Below are positions 53,296-62,822 of a stretch of DNA of 64,000 nt, in pieces (positions within the stretch are counted from its first letter, which is position 1; each line of letters begins with the position of its first letter). This DNA comes from Methylobacterium sp. Leaf104 (GTDB taxonomy: Bacteria > Pseudomonadota > Alphaproteobacteria > Rhizobiales > Beijerinckiaceae): contig NZ_LMMZ01000004.1 of NCBI RefSeq assembly GCF_001422885.1, positions 84,715-148,714 on the forward strand. The letters are read 5' to 3'. The translations under genes and the position numbers were made by a program. The notes beneath the pieces are model-generated. The model was not told the origin of the DNA. It saw only the letters and a program-made list of their open reading frames with translations, and made no database searches.

Positions 53296-54231
53296 TCAGC
53301 CGGCCTTGGCCGCGCGCCGGGCCTGGGCGAACTGGATGAGTGCCGGGTCCTCGGCGCTGGGCAGGGTCACGGCCGTCACGGCGAGGAGGTCGCCCCGCGT
53401 TCCGTCCTTCCTCGGCAGGCCCTTGCCCCGGAGGCGGAAGGTGCGGCCCGAGCCGGTCATCGGCGGGATCTTCATCTCCACCGCGCCGGTGAGGGTCGGC
53501 ACCCGGATCGGACCGCCGAGGATCGCGTCCTCCAGGGCCACCTCGACGCTGCCGCGCAGGTCCGCGCCGTCCACGGTGAAGCGGGCATGGGGCAGGATGC
53601 GGATGGTCAGCAGCGCGTCGCCGGGCGCACCCCGCAGGCCGCCGGAATTGCCGAGGCCGCGCAGGCGGATTGTCTGGCCGTCGACCACGCCCTTGGGCAC
53701 GACCACGTCCACGTCGCGGCCGCCCGGCAGGGACAGGCGCAGCTTCTCCTCGCTGGCGACCTGCTCCAGGGTCACGCTCAGTTCGGCCGCCACGTCCTCG
53801 CCCTTGACGGGGCCGCGCTGCGGGCCGCCCGGCCCTGCGCCGGCCGCCCGGAAGGCGTCGCCGAACAGGTGGGAGAAGATGTCTTCGCCGATGCCGCCCC
53901 CTCCGGTGGGGCCGCGCCCGCGCGCGGCGCTCTCGAAATCGAAGCCCCCGCCCCCGCCGCCGCGACCGCCGCCGAACCCTCCGAAGCCCTCGAAGCCCGT
54001 GGCGCGCGGCTTGCCGTCCGCGTCGATCTCGCCGCGGTCGAACTGCGCGCGCTTGCCCGCATCGCCCAGGATCTCGTACGCGCTGTTGGCCTCCGCGAAG
54101 CGGTCCTTGGCCTTGGCGTCGTCCTGGTTGCGGTCGGGATGGTAGGCCTTCGCGAGCTTGCGGTAGGCCTTCTTGATGTCGGCTTCGCTGGCGCCCTTGG
54201 AGACGCCGAGCACATCGTAGGGATTTCGCAT
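53296..54231 (-). CDS. DnaJ-like chaperone without zinc finger (CbpA-type)
   Basis: 311 residues. A J domain (MRNPYDVLGVSKGASEADIK, then AKAYHPDRNQDDAKA) with the HPD motif at about 31. A Gly/Phe-rich linker (GFEGFGGFGGGRGGGGGGFD) follows. Two C-terminal client domains come next (VTLEQVASEEKLRLSLPGG; RIPHAR-like, PGDALLTIRILPHARF; MTGSGRTFRLRGKGLPRKDG). It lacks the four CXXCXGXG zinc repeats of DnaJ. It would stimulate DnaK at its J domain and bind clients. 171 bp upstream of fabI in the same direction. Confidence 0.94.
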   Translation of the reverse strand: MRNPYDVLGVSKGASEADIKKAYRKLAKAYHPDRNQDDAKAKDRFAEANSAYEILGDAGKRAQFDRGEIDADGKPRATGFEGFGGFGGGRGGGGGGFDFESAARGRGPTGGGGIGEDIFSHLFGDAFRAAGAGPGGPQRGPVKGEDVAAELSVTLEQVASEEKLRLSLPGGRDVDVVVPKGVVDGQTIRLRGLGNSGGLRGAPGDALLTIRILPHARFTVDGADLRGSVEVALEDAILGGPIRVPTLTGAVEMKIPPMTGSGRTFRLRGKGLPRKDGTRGDLLAVTAVTLPSAEDPALIQFAQARRAAKAG

Positions 54232-54410
54232 CGGTCTTCAGGATTCTCGGTGCCGCCTGGGACCGGGCACGGGCCCGGTTCCTTCGGATTCGTCTGTCAT
54301 GTGGACGGCCTGTTGCTTCTCTGCAACGGTCTCGCGCGAGAATTCGCTGCGATTGGCGCGGCGTCAACGCTTCTGTTCGAACTGTGATCCGGCCGGACCT
54401 GCGGGAACCC

Positions 54411-54908
54411 TCAGGAGGATGCCTTGGAGGCCCGCACCTTGGTCAGGGTCCAGTCCCCGCCGGACGGCTTGCAGCCCGTGCCGCGCACGAAGCGGCTGCC
54501 GGCCGGGGAGATCACCGAGGCGAGGAAATCGCGGCAGACGAGGTCGTTGGCGACGTAGGGCAGGCCCGTCGGGTTCACCGAGCCGCGCAGGGTCGTCTCG
54601 GGGTTGTCCCACTTGACCGGGCGGCCGTTGCCCTGCGGATCGAGGGCGACGGCCAGGGCCGCGTTGGCACGGCGCCAGTCCTCGGCGCCGAGGTCGTTGC
54701 CGAACCCGAGCGGGCGCCTGTCGATGCTGCCCGTGCTCGTCGGCTCGTCCGGCAGCGCCGCGCTCGCCTTGTCGCCGCGCTTGGCCGCCTGCGCCACGGC
54801 GTCGGCCGCGGCCGTCCCCTCCGCCTGGAAGGTGATGATCGGCAGCCCGCAACCGCCGAGGCCGAGCAGCACGCTGAGGCCGATGGCCCGCGTGGCGCGC
54901 TGCGGCAC
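54411..54908 (-). CDS. RT0821/Lpp0805-like surface lipoprotein
   Basis: 165 residues from GTG 54908. A lipobox in [18 protein letters not shown] indicates lipidation at Cys and anchoring. The remainder contains [38 protein letters not shown] and [16 protein letters not shown] strands that match the RT0821/Lpp0805 surface-protein family (17-kDa antigen-like). Longer in-frame starts (ATG 54974, 55052) would put the lipobox too deep. It is divergent from pdxH. Function unknown, likely envelope-structural. Confidence 0.75.
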   Translation of the reverse strand: MPQRATRAIGLSVLLGLGGCGLPIITFQAEGTAAADAVAQAAKRGDKASAALPDEPTSTGSIDRRPLGFGNDLGAEDWRRANAALAVALDPQGNGRPVKWDNPETTLRGSVNPTGLPYVANDLVCRDFLASVISPAGSRFVRGTGCKPSGGDWTLTKVRASKASS

Positions 54909-55024
54909 GGTCCTCGACCGGCGGCGGACACGAATTTCTGGGACGGCCTGGGCTTTACAGTCGCGCCGACGCATTACACCTGATCTCAAACGACGTGTTG
55001 GGCCGAAAACGTTCGTGTCCCACG

Positions 55025-55747
55025 TCGGTGCCCCCGACCCGGATCTCACCACAGGATTACGCCTTGGAACGGTTAAGGATCGATGATCCCGCTTCCCGCA
55101 GCGCGGCCGGGGACGCCACGGGGTCGGGCGACGACTTCACCCGCGCCACCGATCCCTGGGCGCTGTTCACGGCCTGGATGGCCGAGGCCGAGGCCTCGGA
55201 ACCCAACGATGCCAACGCGATGGCGCTGGCCACGGCCGGCGCCGACGGGCTGCCGGACGTGCGCATCGTGCTGCTGAAGGGCGTCGATGCGCGCGGATTC
55301 GTGTTCTACACCAACCTCGACTCCGCCAAGGGCGACGAACTGCGCGAGAATCCCCAGGCCGCCCTGGTGCTGCATTGGAAGAGCCTGGGCCGGCAGGTCC
55401 GCGCCCGCGGCCCGGTGACCCGGGTCACGGCCGAGGAGGCGGATGCCTACTTCGCCAGCCGCGCCCGCAACAGCCGCCTCGGCGCCCATGCGAGCCGCCA
55501 GTCGCGCCCGCTGGCCGACCGGGCGACCCTCGAGCGCGAGGTCGAGGCCCTGGCCGAGCGCTACGGGGAGGGCCCGGTGCCGCGCCCGGAGAACTGGACG
55601 GGCTTTCGCATCGCGCCGGTCTCGATCGAGTTCTGGCAGAACGGCCCGTTCCGCCTGCACGATCGCGTCCGCTTCACCCGCGACGGCGAGGCGTCCGGCG
55701 GCGGGACCTCCGGCGGGGTTTGGCGCGGGGCGCGTCTCTATCCCTGA
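55025..55747 (+). CDS. pdxH: Pyridoxamine 5'-phosphate oxidase
   Basis: About 240 residues. [80 protein letters not shown] and FTRDGEAS...WRGARLYP are the PdxH blocks, including the FMN and substrate residues. It oxidises pyridoxine or pyridoxamine phosphate to PLP, which serves enzymes such as the desulfurases in this window. The start is uncertain: GTG 55025 or TTG 55061 (open frame begins at TTG 54995). The extra N-terminal 25-30 residues are variable in the family. Confidence 0.93.
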   Translation, partial: SVPPTRISPQDYALERLRIDDPASRSAAGDATGSGDDFTRATDPWALFTAWMAEAEASEPNDANAMALATAGADGLPDVRIVLLKGVDARGFVFYTNLDSAKGDELRENPQAALVLHWKSLGRQVRARGPVTRVTAEEADAYFASRARNSRLGAHASRQSRPLADRATLEREVEALAERYGEGPVPRPENWTGFRIAPVSIEFWQNGPFRLHDRVRFTRDGEASGGGTSGGVWRGARLYP

Positions 55748-55913
55748 GGCGGATCGACGGCCCTCCGCCTTCGGCGCGCCGGCACCTTGGTGCGTCGCGG
55801 GATGACCCTGGATTTTAGCACCCGCGCCCCTTAGACCTGAGCGTGGCGTGGGGGCTTCTCGGCGGCACGGCGGTCTCGCCGGCCGGACGCCTCCCGATCC
55901 TGAAGGAACGGTC

Positions 55914-56666
55914 TTGGCCTCATCCAACGAACGTCGGCGCATCATGCTGCTCACGGGGGCGAGCCGTGGGATCGGCCACGCCACCGTCAAACGGTTCTCG
56001 GCCGCCGGCTGGCGGGTGATCACCTGCTCGCGCCATCCCTTCCCGGAGAACTGTCCCTGGGAGATGGGTCCGGAGGATCACCTCCAGGTCGATCTGTCCG
56101 ACCCCGAGGATACGGTGCGGGGCATCGAGGAGGTTGCCGGGCGCCTCGCCGCCGAGGGCGGTCTCCTGCACGCGCTCGTCAACAATGCCGGCATCTCGCC
56201 GAAGGGGCCGCAGGGCGAGCGCCTGGGCGCCATCGCCACCGAGTTCGGGGACTGGCAGCGGGTGTTCCAGGTCAACCTGTTCGCCCCCCTCCTCCTGGCG
56301 CGCGGCCTCTGCGAGGAACTGACCCGGGCCAAGGGCTCCATCGTCAACGTCACGTCGATCGCGGGCTCGCGCGTCCATCCCTTCGCGGGCGCCGCCTACG
56401 GCACCTCCAAGGCGGCCCTGGCCGGCCTGACCCGGGAGATGGCGAGCGATTTCGGACCCCTCGGCGTCCGCGTGAACGCGATCTCGCCGGGCGAGATCGA
56501 CACCGCGATCCTGTCGCCGGGCACCGACAAGATCGTCGCCGGCATCCCGCAGCGCCGGCTCGGCACCCCCGACGAGGTCGCCAAGGCGATCTACTTCCTG
56601 TGCACCGAGGCCTCGTCCTACGTGAACGGCGCCGAGTTGCACATCAACGGCGGACAGCATGTCTGA
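55914..56666 (+). CDS. Short-chain dehydrogenase/reductase
   Basis: 250 residues. Cofactor motif TGASRGIGHATVKRF, then NNAGISPKG, and the active-site residues SIAGS and AYGTSKAALAGL (Tyr-x3-Lys). The C-terminus [15 protein letters not shown] is typical of classical SDRs. TTG 55914 is preceded by AAGGAA at 7 nt; ATG 55944 is a shorter alternative. Substrate unknown; the closest look is FabG-like. Its stop overlaps the start of the next gene by 8 bp, so 55914-58732 is a probable operon of four genes. Confidence 0.88.
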   Translation: MASSNERRRIMLLTGASRGIGHATVKRFSAAGWRVITCSRHPFPENCPWEMGPEDHLQVDLSDPEDTVRGIEEVAGRLAAEGGLLHALVNNAGISPKGPQGERLGAIATEFGDWQRVFQVNLFAPLLLARGLCEELTRAKGSIVNVTSIAGSRVHPFAGAAYGTSKAALAGLTREMASDFGPLGVRVNAISPGEIDTAILSPGTDKIVAGIPQRRLGTPDEVAKAIYFLCTEASSYVNGAELHINGGQHV

Positions 56667-57798
56667 ACGGGGGACGCGCCGCGCGCTTCTCATCGGGCTC
56701 CTGATCGCCGCGACCCCCGCCTGGGCGGAGCCCTCGGTGACGATCCTCGACCTGCCTTTCCGGGCCCGCGCCCTGCGGGGGCCGGGCAGCGAGGTCGCCA
56801 TCGCGGTGGCGACCTCCGGCCTGCTGCCCCTCGCACGAGCCCGCAACGCCAATCCCGCCGTGGTCGAGCCCGAGGCGCCGATCGCCGTGGTCTGGGGTGA
56901 TTCCGGCGGCGCGGCCCTCAGCCTGGTCGACGGACAGGTGGCGACCACCTTGCTCGGTGCCGAGGCGGTGGAGGGACTGGCGGCCGCCGAGACCCCGCGC
57001 GGCGCCCTGCCCGGCTCCCGCCGCGCCGTCGCCGGTCCCTTGAGCGTGCACCTGGCGAACCCGGTGCCGGCCCTGGCCGGCGGCCCCGAGCAGGCCGGAA
57101 GCCTCGTCCTCCGCGAGCGTCAGCCCGTGGCGATGGGGGGCGATCCGAAGCCCGTGCCGGTGGCCACCACCACCCTCTCCGCCGCGCCCGACACGGCCTT
57201 CGCCCTGCGCCGGCCCCGGATCGGCCGGCTGGACGGCAGGCCCATCGTCCTCGCCGTCACGATCGCGCCCGCCGGCGGGGCCGCCCTCGCCCTGTTCGCC
57301 AAGGCCGAGCCCGGCGCGGGAACACCGCCCGGCACGGGCTGGACGCTGCTGGCGCGCGGTCCCGAGCAGCCCACGGGTCCGGGCGGCCAGCCCCTGAAGC
57401 CGGCCGCGATCGCGGATTTCTCCGGCACCGGCCAGCCTCAGGTCGCGGCCGTGGCGGCCCCCGACGGCGCCGGCCAGCTGCAGCTCTGGACCCTGGAGCC
57501 CGGCGCCCTGCGCCTGGCCCAGGAAGCGCCGGGCTACACCAACGTATCCCCCGGCGAGGGCGAGGCCGATCTCGCGGCCCTGGTCGAGCCGGAGCGCAAG
57601 GGTGCGCCCGAGCTCGCCCTGCCGATCGCGGACCGGAGTGCCGTGGCGATCCTCTCTCTCAAGGCGGGCATCCGCGAGCGGTGGCGCGCGCCCCTGCCCG
57701 GCCTCGCCGCCTTCGGCCTCGCCAGCCTCGGCCGGGGGCCGGGCACCCGCCTGCTCGTCGGCCTCGCCGACGGTCGCATCGCCGTGGTGACGCCGTGA
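56659..57798 (+). CDS. Periplasmic beta-propeller-like protein, hypothetical
   Basis: 379 residues. A signal peptide [17 protein letters not shown] precedes repeated strands of the FG-GAP/VCBS kind ([40 protein letters not shown]). This suggests a beta-propeller in the periplasm. No enzyme motif is seen. Overlaps the SDR by 8 bp and the next Nudix gene by 4 bp. The role is unknown; similar proteins occur beside SDR genes in Methylobacteriaceae as I recall, which is not verifiable here. Confidence 0.65.
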   Translation: MSERGTRRALLIGLLIAATPAWAEPSVTILDLPFRARALRGPGSEVAIAVATSGLLPLARARNANPAVVEPEAPIAVVWGDSGGAALSLVDGQVATTLLGAEAVEGLAAAETPRGALPGSRRAVAGPLSVHLANPVPALAGGPEQAGSLVLRERQPVAMGGDPKPVPVATTTLSAAPDTAFALRRPRIGRLDGRPIVLAVTIAPAGGAALALFAKAEPGAGTPPGTGWTLLARGPEQPTGPGGQPLKPAAIADFSGTGQPQVAAVAAPDGAGQLQLWTLEPGALRLAQEAPGYTNVSPGEGEADLAALVEPERKGAPELALPIADRSAVAILSLKAGIRERWRAPLPGLAAFGLASLGRGPGTRLLVGLADGRIAVVTP

Positions 57799-58271
57799 GC
57801 GGAACCGAACCGGAGGCGGCCGAGTCGCGCCTGTTCCCGACGCGGCCCTTCGTCGGCACCTCGATCGCGGTCCTGCGCGACGACCGCGTGCTCCTCGCTG
57901 CCCGCGCCAACGAGCCGATGCGCGGCGTCTGGACCCTTCCCGGCGGCCTCGTCGAGGCGGGCGAGCCCCTGGCCGAGGCGGCCTTGCGCGAATTGCAGGA
58001 GGAGGTCGGGCTGTCGGCCGAGGTGGTGGGCGTGCTCAGCCCCACCGAGATCATCCTGCGCGATCCCGAGGGACGCGTGCGGCATCACTACGTGGTCCAT
58101 CCTCACGCCGCCCTCTGGCACGGCGGCGAGCCGGAGGCCGGCCCGGAGGCCCTGGGCGTCCGCTGGGCCACGCTGGCCGAGCTCGAGACCCTGGCGACCA
58201 CGCCCGGCCTCGCCGGAACCGTCCGCGAGGCCTTCGCCCGGGCGGCCCGGCACGAGGAGCCGACGGCGTGA
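57795..58271 (+). CDS. Nudix hydrolase (ADP-ribose/NADH-type)
   Basis: 158 residues from GTG 57795. Canonical Nudix box [19 protein letters not shown], then EEVGL (about 49-71). [18 protein letters not shown] and [15 protein letters not shown] are flanking strands. The full consensus GX5EX7REUXEEXGU is satisfied. Substrate cannot be set from sequence. Start overlaps the upstream stop (GTGA), and the last codons overlap the next gene by 4 bp. It lies in the four-gene operon with the SDR. Confidence 0.88.
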   Translation: MSGTEPEAAESRLFPTRPFVGTSIAVLRDDRVLLAARANEPMRGVWTLPGGLVEAGEPLAEAALRELQEEVGLSAEVVGVLSPTEIILRDPEGRVRHHYVVHPHAALWHGGEPEAGPEALGVRWATLAELETLATTPGLAGTVREAFARAARHEEPTA

Positions 58272-58732
58272 GGGTGCGTGATGCGGGACTCGCGGTCGCG
58301 GCCGGCCTCGCCGTGCTGATGGCCGTGCCGAATGCCGGCTTCGCACAGCAATCCCGCGGCGGCTCGTCCCGGGCGGCCCCGAAGCCGGCCGAGAAGGAGA
58401 AGGAGCCGCAGCCCCCGCCCGAGCCGCCGCCCGCGCCCTACGACCGGGACCTGCTCCGTCTCTCGGAGGTCATCGGCTCCCTCGCCTTCCTGCGCGACCT
58501 CTGCGCCGCCCCGGACGCCCCCGAATGGCCGGCCCGGATGAAGGCTCTGATGGAGGCCGAGGGCGTGACCCCAGGCCGGCGCGACCGTCTCGCCGGCGCC
58601 TACAATCGCGGCTATCGCGGCTACAGCCTGACCTACCGGGTCTGTACCCCCGCCGCGACCGAGGCGGCCGCCCGCTACGTGGCCGAGGGCGAGCGCCTGT
58701 CGCACGCCCTGGCGAGCCGGTTCGGCGGGTAA
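58268..58732 (+). CDS. TIGR02301 family secreted protein
   Basis: 154 residues. A signal peptide ([21 protein letters not shown]) precedes a Pro/Lys-rich linker and the TIGR02301 core: [20 protein letters not shown], then [20 protein letters not shown] and [18 protein letters not shown], with two conserved Cys. The family is restricted to alphaproteobacteria and its function is unknown. It is the last gene of the SDR-Nudix operon. Confidence 0.9.
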   Translation: MRVRDAGLAVAAGLAVLMAVPNAGFAQQSRGGSSRAAPKPAEKEKEPQPPPEPPPAPYDRDLLRLSEVIGSLAFLRDLCAAPDAPEWPARMKALMEAEGVTPGRRDRLAGAYNRGYRGYSLTYRVCTPAATEAAARYVAEGERLSHALASRFGG

Positions 58733-58881
58733 TGATGCCGTGCGGCCACAGGGTGCGCGCGGCGCGCGAAAACGAAGAATTTGAGCGCCCGCGTTAACCG
58801 CTTCGCAATTCCTGGCTTTGCGAACCTGACCGATCGCCCTATCCTCGTGGTTACTCGCCGGGTCGTTCACCGGCGCAAACG

Positions 58882-59148
58882 ATGATGTGGCCCATGCACA
58901 TGGATACGGTTTCCGCGCCCTTCGAGGCGGATCTCGACGACAAGCGCGTCGCTCTGGGCTACGTCTCGGAAGCCTTCGCCGAGGGTTGTCTCGACGGTCT
59001 CGATGGCGACTGCATGGCCCAGGCCGCCCTGTTCGCGGCGTTCCAGGAACTCGTCACGACCTATGGCGAGGAGGCGACCGCCCGCTACGCCGAGGGCTTC
59101 CCGGACCGCATTCGCGGCGGCGCCTTCACCACCAGCCCGCAGCATTGA
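58882..59148 (+). CDS. Small acidic hypothetical protein
   Basis: 88 residues from ATG 58882 (ATGs at 58894 and 58900 also in frame). FEADLDDKRVALGYVSEAFA, then LDGDCMAQAALFAAFQELVT and YGEEATARYAEGFPDRIRGG. Compact and acidic, mainly helical. I know similar short proteins in Methylobacterium-like genomes but no function. A strong terminator follows 47 bp downstream, which supports expression. Confidence 0.6.
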   Translation: MMWPMHMDTVSAPFEADLDDKRVALGYVSEAFAEGCLDGLDGDCMAQAALFAAFQELVTTYGEEATARYAEGFPDRIRGGAFTTSPQH

Positions 59149-59194
59149 CGACACCGCCCGTCGCCCGCTTCGGCGCGACGGTGTGACGACCACG

Positions 59195-59222
59195 GGGCAG
59201 GCGCCGGGCGCCTGCCCTTTTT
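59195..59222 (+). terminator. Rho-independent terminator
   Basis: GGGCAGGCGC and GCGCCTGCCC pair perfectly around CGG, directly followed by TTTTT. This is a textbook terminator for the small gene at 58882-59148. It also faces the leftward dihydroorotase-like gene, which ends 13 bp later. Confidence 0.92.
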
Positions 59223-59234
59223 GCTGCTCCGGCC

Positions 59235-60572
59235 TCAGGCCGGAAGCAGGGCCTCCTCGAACAGCACCGCCTCGCCGCGGGACGGCGCAGTCAGGGCCCC
59301 CTCCCACATCACGCTGTGGCCGCGCACCAGGGTGCCCACCGGCCAGCCCGTCACGGTGATCCCGTCATAGGGCGTCCAGCCGCATTTCGAGGCGATCCAC
59401 GCGTTGCGGATGGTCTCGCGACGTTTCAGGTCCACCAGAGTCACGTCGGCGTCGTAGCCCACCGCGAGCCGGCCCTTCCGGGCGATGCCGAACAGGCGCT
59501 TCGGGCCGGCGCTGGTGAGGTCGACGAAGCGGGCCAGCGACAGCCGGCCGGCGGCGACGTGGTCGAGCATGATCGGCACCAGGGTCTGTACCCCCGTCAT
59601 GCCCGAGGGCGAATCCGGGTAGGGCTTGGCCTTCTCCTCCAGCAGGTGCGGTGCGTGGTCGGAGCCGAGGATGTCGGCGACGCCCTGCGAGAGCCCGTGC
59701 CAGATGCCGTCGCGGTGGTCGGCGCCGCGCACCGGCGGGTTCATCTGCACCAGGGTGCCGAGGCGGGCATAGGCCTCGTCGCCGTCCAGGGTGAGGTGGT
59801 GGGGGGTCACCTCGCAGGTCGCCACGTCCTTGGCCCCGGCGAGATAGGCCATCTCCTCCTTCGTCGAGATGTGCAAGATGTGGATGCGCGCGCCGGTGGC
59901 CCGGGCGATGCGCACGAGGCGCTGCGTCGCCTTCAGGGCCGCCTCGGGCGAGCGCCAGACCGGATGCGAGGACGGGTCGCCCGGCACGCGCCGGTCCTTC
60001 TGCGCCCGCAGCATCGGCTCGTCCTCGGCATGGAAGGCGGCGCGTCGGCGGGTGCGCTTCAGGATCTCGGTGACGCCGGCATCGTCCTCGACCAGCAGCG
60101 AGCCGGTGGAGGATCCGACGAATACCTTGATGCCGGCCGCCCCGGGCAGGCGCTCGAGTTCGGGAACCAGATGGGCGTTCTCGTGGGTGCCGCCGACCCA
60201 GAACGCGAAGTCGCAATGCATCCGGTGGTGCGCCCGGGCGACCTTGTCGGCGAGCGCCTCGGCGCTGGTGGTGAGCGGATTGGTGTTCGGCATCTCGAAC
60301 ACCGTGGTGACGCCGCCCATGACGGCCGCGCGCGAGCCCGACTCGAGGTCCTCCTTGTGGTCGAGCCCCGGCTCGCGGAAATGCACCTGGCTGTCGATGA
60401 TTCCGGGCAGCAGGTGCAGGCCGGTGCAGTCGCGCCGCTCGGCGGCTTGCGCCTGCGCCAGATCGCCGATCGCCGCGATGCGTCCGGCACGGATGCCGAG
60501 ATCGGCTCGGGTCGCACCGTCCTGGTTCACCACGGTGCCGCCGGTGAGGAGGAGGTCGAAGGGCTGGTCCAT
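59235..60572 (-). CDS. pyrC: Dihydroorotase-like cyclic amidohydrolase
   Basis: 445 residues. Metal site DSQVHFREPG, GIKVFVGSSTGSLLVE (possible carbamylated Lys), HAEDEPM, LHISTKEEMAYL and LGSDHAPHLLEEKA. These match class I dihydroorotase (ring closure of carbamoyl-aspartate in pyrimidine synthesis) and related hydantoinases. The SDHAPH block is typical of dihydroorotase. ATG 60572 was chosen; a 13-codon upstream extension is poor. Its exact role as PyrC rather than allantoinase is probable, not certain. Genes of the pathway do not adjoin it. Confidence 0.85.
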   Translation of the reverse strand: MDQPFDLLLTGGTVVNQDGATRADLGIRAGRIAAIGDLAQAQAAERRDCTGLHLLPGIIDSQVHFREPGLDHKEDLESGSRAAVMGGVTTVFEMPNTNPLTTSAEALADKVARAHHRMHCDFAFWVGGTHENAHLVPELERLPGAAGIKVFVGSSTGSLLVEDDAGVTEILKRTRRRAAFHAEDEPMLRAQKDRRVPGDPSSHPVWRSPEAALKATQRLVRIARATGARIHILHISTKEEMAYLAGAKDVATCEVTPHHLTLDGDEAYARLGTLVQMNPPVRGADHRDGIWHGLSQGVADILGSDHAPHLLEEKAKPYPDSPSGMTGVQTLVPIMLDHVAAGRLSLARFVDLTSAGPKRLFGIARKGRLAVGYDADVTLVDLKRRETIRNAWIASKCGWTPYDGITVTGWPVGTLVRGHSVMWEGALTAPSRGEAVLFEEALLPA

Positions 60573-60686
60573 TCCGGATCTCCTGGGGCCGTCCGCGGGT
60601 CGGACGCGCATTGAGACGGGGTCGCGGGCGGCTTATGTCAGCCCCGGACGGCGCGCAATGCCGCCGCCGCTCGTGAAGGAGTCGTC

Positions 60687-61538
60687 ATGCCGATCGCCCT
60701 GCTGCCGGACCGCGCCGTCGTCACCGTCTCGGGCGAGGATGCGACGAGCTTCCTGCAGGGCGTGGTGACCTGCAACGTCGAGACCCTGGAGCCCGGCGAG
60801 GCTCGCCTCGGCGCCCTGCTCACGCCCCAGGGCAAGATCCTGTTCGACTTCCTCGTCGCGCGCACGGCCGACGGCTTCCAGCTCGATGCCGCTGCCGAGC
60901 AGGCGCCCGGCCTCGCCAAGCGTCTCGGGCTCTACCGCCTGCGCGCCAAGGTGACGATCGCCCTCGACCCGACCCTCGGCGTCGCGGCCGCCTGGGACGG
61001 CGCGGAGACCGCCGCGGCGGTGACCCGCCTGCGCGACGGCCGTCTCGGGACGCTGGGCGAGCGCCTGATCTTCCGGCTCGGCGCCTTCTCGGCGGACGCG
61101 ACGGAGGCCGACTACCACGCCCACCGCATCGGCCTCGGCATCCCGGAGGGCGGGCGCGACTTCCCCTGGTCCGATGCCTTCCCGCACGAAGCGCTGATGG
61201 ACCAGCTCGGCGGCGTCGACTTCCGCAAGGGCTGCTATGTCGGCCAGGAGGTGGTCTCGCGCATGCAGCATCGCGGCACGGCCCGGACGCGGATCGTCTC
61301 GCTGGTGGCGGTCTCGGACCAGGCCCTGGAGGGCGGGGTCGAGATCACCGCCGGGCAGCGCGCGCTCGGCACCGTCGGCAGCGTCGCGGGCCGGCGCGCC
61401 CTCGGTACCTTGCGCCTCGACCGCCTCGCCGACGCCCTGGCGGCGGGCGAGCCCCTGCGGGCGGGCGCGGTTCCGATCGGCGTCGAGAAGCCGGCCTTCG
61501 CCACCTTCGCCTTCCCCGGGACTGCCCCGGCCGGTTGA
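60687..61538 (+). CDS. ygfZ: Folate-binding YgfZ/GcvT-like protein
   Basis: 283 residues. The family signature KGCYVGQEVVSRMQHRGTARTR is intact with the conserved Cys. VTVSGEDATSFLQGVVTCNV opens the fold, with LLTPQGKILFDFLVART. YgfZ (COG0354) takes part in folate-dependent maintenance of Fe-S enzymes, a functional link to the SUF operon in this window. ATG 60687 follows GAAGGAGTC. It lies 114 bp from the divergent amidohydrolase and 49 bp before tag. Confidence 0.92.
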   Translation: MPIALLPDRAVVTVSGEDATSFLQGVVTCNVETLEPGEARLGALLTPQGKILFDFLVARTADGFQLDAAAEQAPGLAKRLGLYRLRAKVTIALDPTLGVAAAWDGAETAAAVTRLRDGRLGTLGERLIFRLGAFSADATEADYHAHRIGLGIPEGGRDFPWSDAFPHEALMDQLGGVDFRKGCYVGQEVVSRMQHRGTARTRIVSLVAVSDQALEGGVEITAGQRALGTVGSVAGRRALGTLRLDRLADALAAGEPLRAGAVPIGVEKPAFATFAFPGTAPAG

Positions 61539-61587
61539 GGGCGCCACGACATCGACGCGCGGGCCGCGCCCGGCTAAACCCTCGCCG

Positions 61588-62223
61588 ATGCCCACCGATC
61601 CCTCCGGCCTGCTCCACCATCCCGACGGCTGCGCCCGCTGCTGGTGGGCCGGGCTCGACCCCGTCTACGTCGCCTACCACGACACCGAGTGGGGCGTGCC
61701 CGAGCGGGACGGCCGCGCCCTCTACGAGAAGCTGATCCTCGACGGCTTCCAGGCCGGCCTGTCCTGGATCACCATCCTGCGCCGTCGCGAGGGTTTCCGT
61801 CGCGCCTTCGCGGGCTTCGACCCGGAGGTGATCGCGCGCTTCACGGACGCGGACGTGGCCCGCCTGATGCAGGATACCGGCATCATCCGGAACCGGGCCA
61901 AGATCGTCGGCACCATCGCGGGTGCCCGGGCCTACCTCGCAATCGAGGCGCGTGGGCCGGGCTTCTCGACCTTCCTCTGGGACTTCGTCGACGGCGCGCC
62001 GGTCCAGGGCACCGCGCAGGATCGCCGGGGCATCGCCACCGAAACCGAAGTCTCGCGAAAGCTGTCCAAGGCCTTGAAGGCGGAGGGTTTCACCTTCTGC
62101 GGGCCGACCATCGTCCATGCCTTCATGCAGGCGGTGGGCCTCGTCAACGATCACCTCGTCGGCTGCCACCGGCATGCCCCCTGCGCCGCTCTCGGGGATC
62201 GGACGATCGGGAGCGCGGCATGA
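61588..62223 (+). CDS. tag: DNA-3-methyladenine glycosylase I
   Basis: 211 residues. The family begins CARCWWAGLDPVYVAYHDTE with the first zinc Cys and His. ILRRREGFRRAFAGFDPEVI and ETEVSRKLSKALKAEGFTFC follow, then HLVGCHRHAPC with the other zinc ligands. It removes 3-methyladenine from alkylated DNA. ATG 61588. Its stop overlaps the start of the HD gene by 4 bp, so tag, HD and the phosphatase-like gene are translationally coupled. Confidence 0.95.
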   Translation: MPTDPSGLLHHPDGCARCWWAGLDPVYVAYHDTEWGVPERDGRALYEKLILDGFQAGLSWITILRRREGFRRAFAGFDPEVIARFTDADVARLMQDTGIIRNRAKIVGTIAGARAYLAIEARGPGFSTFLWDFVDGAPVQGTAQDRRGIATETEVSRKLSKALKAEGFTFCGPTIVHAFMQAVGLVNDHLVGCHRHAPCAALGDRTIGSAA

Positions 62224-62822
62224 GCGGCGACCGCGGCCGCGCCTGGCAGCGGATGCTGTCGGGACGGCGCCTCGACCTCCTCGACCCGGCCCCGCGCGAC
62301 GTCGAGATCGCCGACATCGCCCACGGGCTCGCCCGCGTCGCCCGCTGGAACGGGCAGACGGCCGGGCCGCACGTCTTCTCGGTGGCCCAGCATGCCCTGC
62401 TGGTGGAGGCCATCGGCCGTGCGCGGGCGCCGGATCTGGCCGGCGCCGCCTGCCTCGAACTGCTGCTGCACGATGCTCCCGAATACGTCATCGGCGACAT
62501 CATCTCCCCCTTCAAGGCGGCCATCGGCGATTCCTACAAGGCGGTGGAGCGCCGGCTGCTCATAGCCATCCGCCAGCGCTTCGGCCTGGCCGAGCCCGGT
62601 CCGGAGCTGTCCGCCCTGGTCAAGCTGGCCGACGGCATCGCCGCCTCTCACGAGGCGACGCGCCTGGCCGGGTTCTCCGAGGCCGAGGCCGATGCGATCT
62701 TCGGGGTCCGCGTGCCCCTCGGTCCCGAGGCCGAGGCGCTGCTGGCGCCCTGGCCCACCGGGGTGGCGCAGGCGCGCTTCCTCGCCCGCTTCCAGGCCCT
62801 CGCGCAACCGGATCCCGCCTGA
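62220..62822 (+). CDS. HD-domain hydrolase (YfbR-like)
   Basis: 200 residues. HVFSVAQHALLVEAIGRARA, then LLLHDAPEYVIGDIISPFKA and LADGIAASHEA. The His, His-Asp and Asp ligands of a metal phosphohydrolase are present. YfbR-type enzymes remove phosphate from dNMPs. The role in nucleotide turnover fits its coupling with tag, by inference. ATG 62220 overlaps the tag stop; stop TGA overlaps the next ATG (TGATG). Confidence 0.88.
   Translation: MSGDRGRAWQRMLSGRRLDLLDPAPRDVEIADIAHGLARVARWNGQTAGPHVFSVAQHALLVEAIGRARAPDLAGAACLELLLHDAPEYVIGDIISPFKAAIGDSYKAVERRLLIAIRQRFGLAEPGPELSALVKLADGIAASHEATRLAGFSEAEADAIFGVRVPLGPEAEALLAPWPTGVAQARFLARFQALAQPDPA

Noticed and set aside
53306..54145. 279-codon plus-strand frame opposite the DnaJ-like gene
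   Set aside because: It is a mirror of a well-supported chaperone gene with J-domain and client domains; the composition is Pro, Arg and Ser-rich and random.
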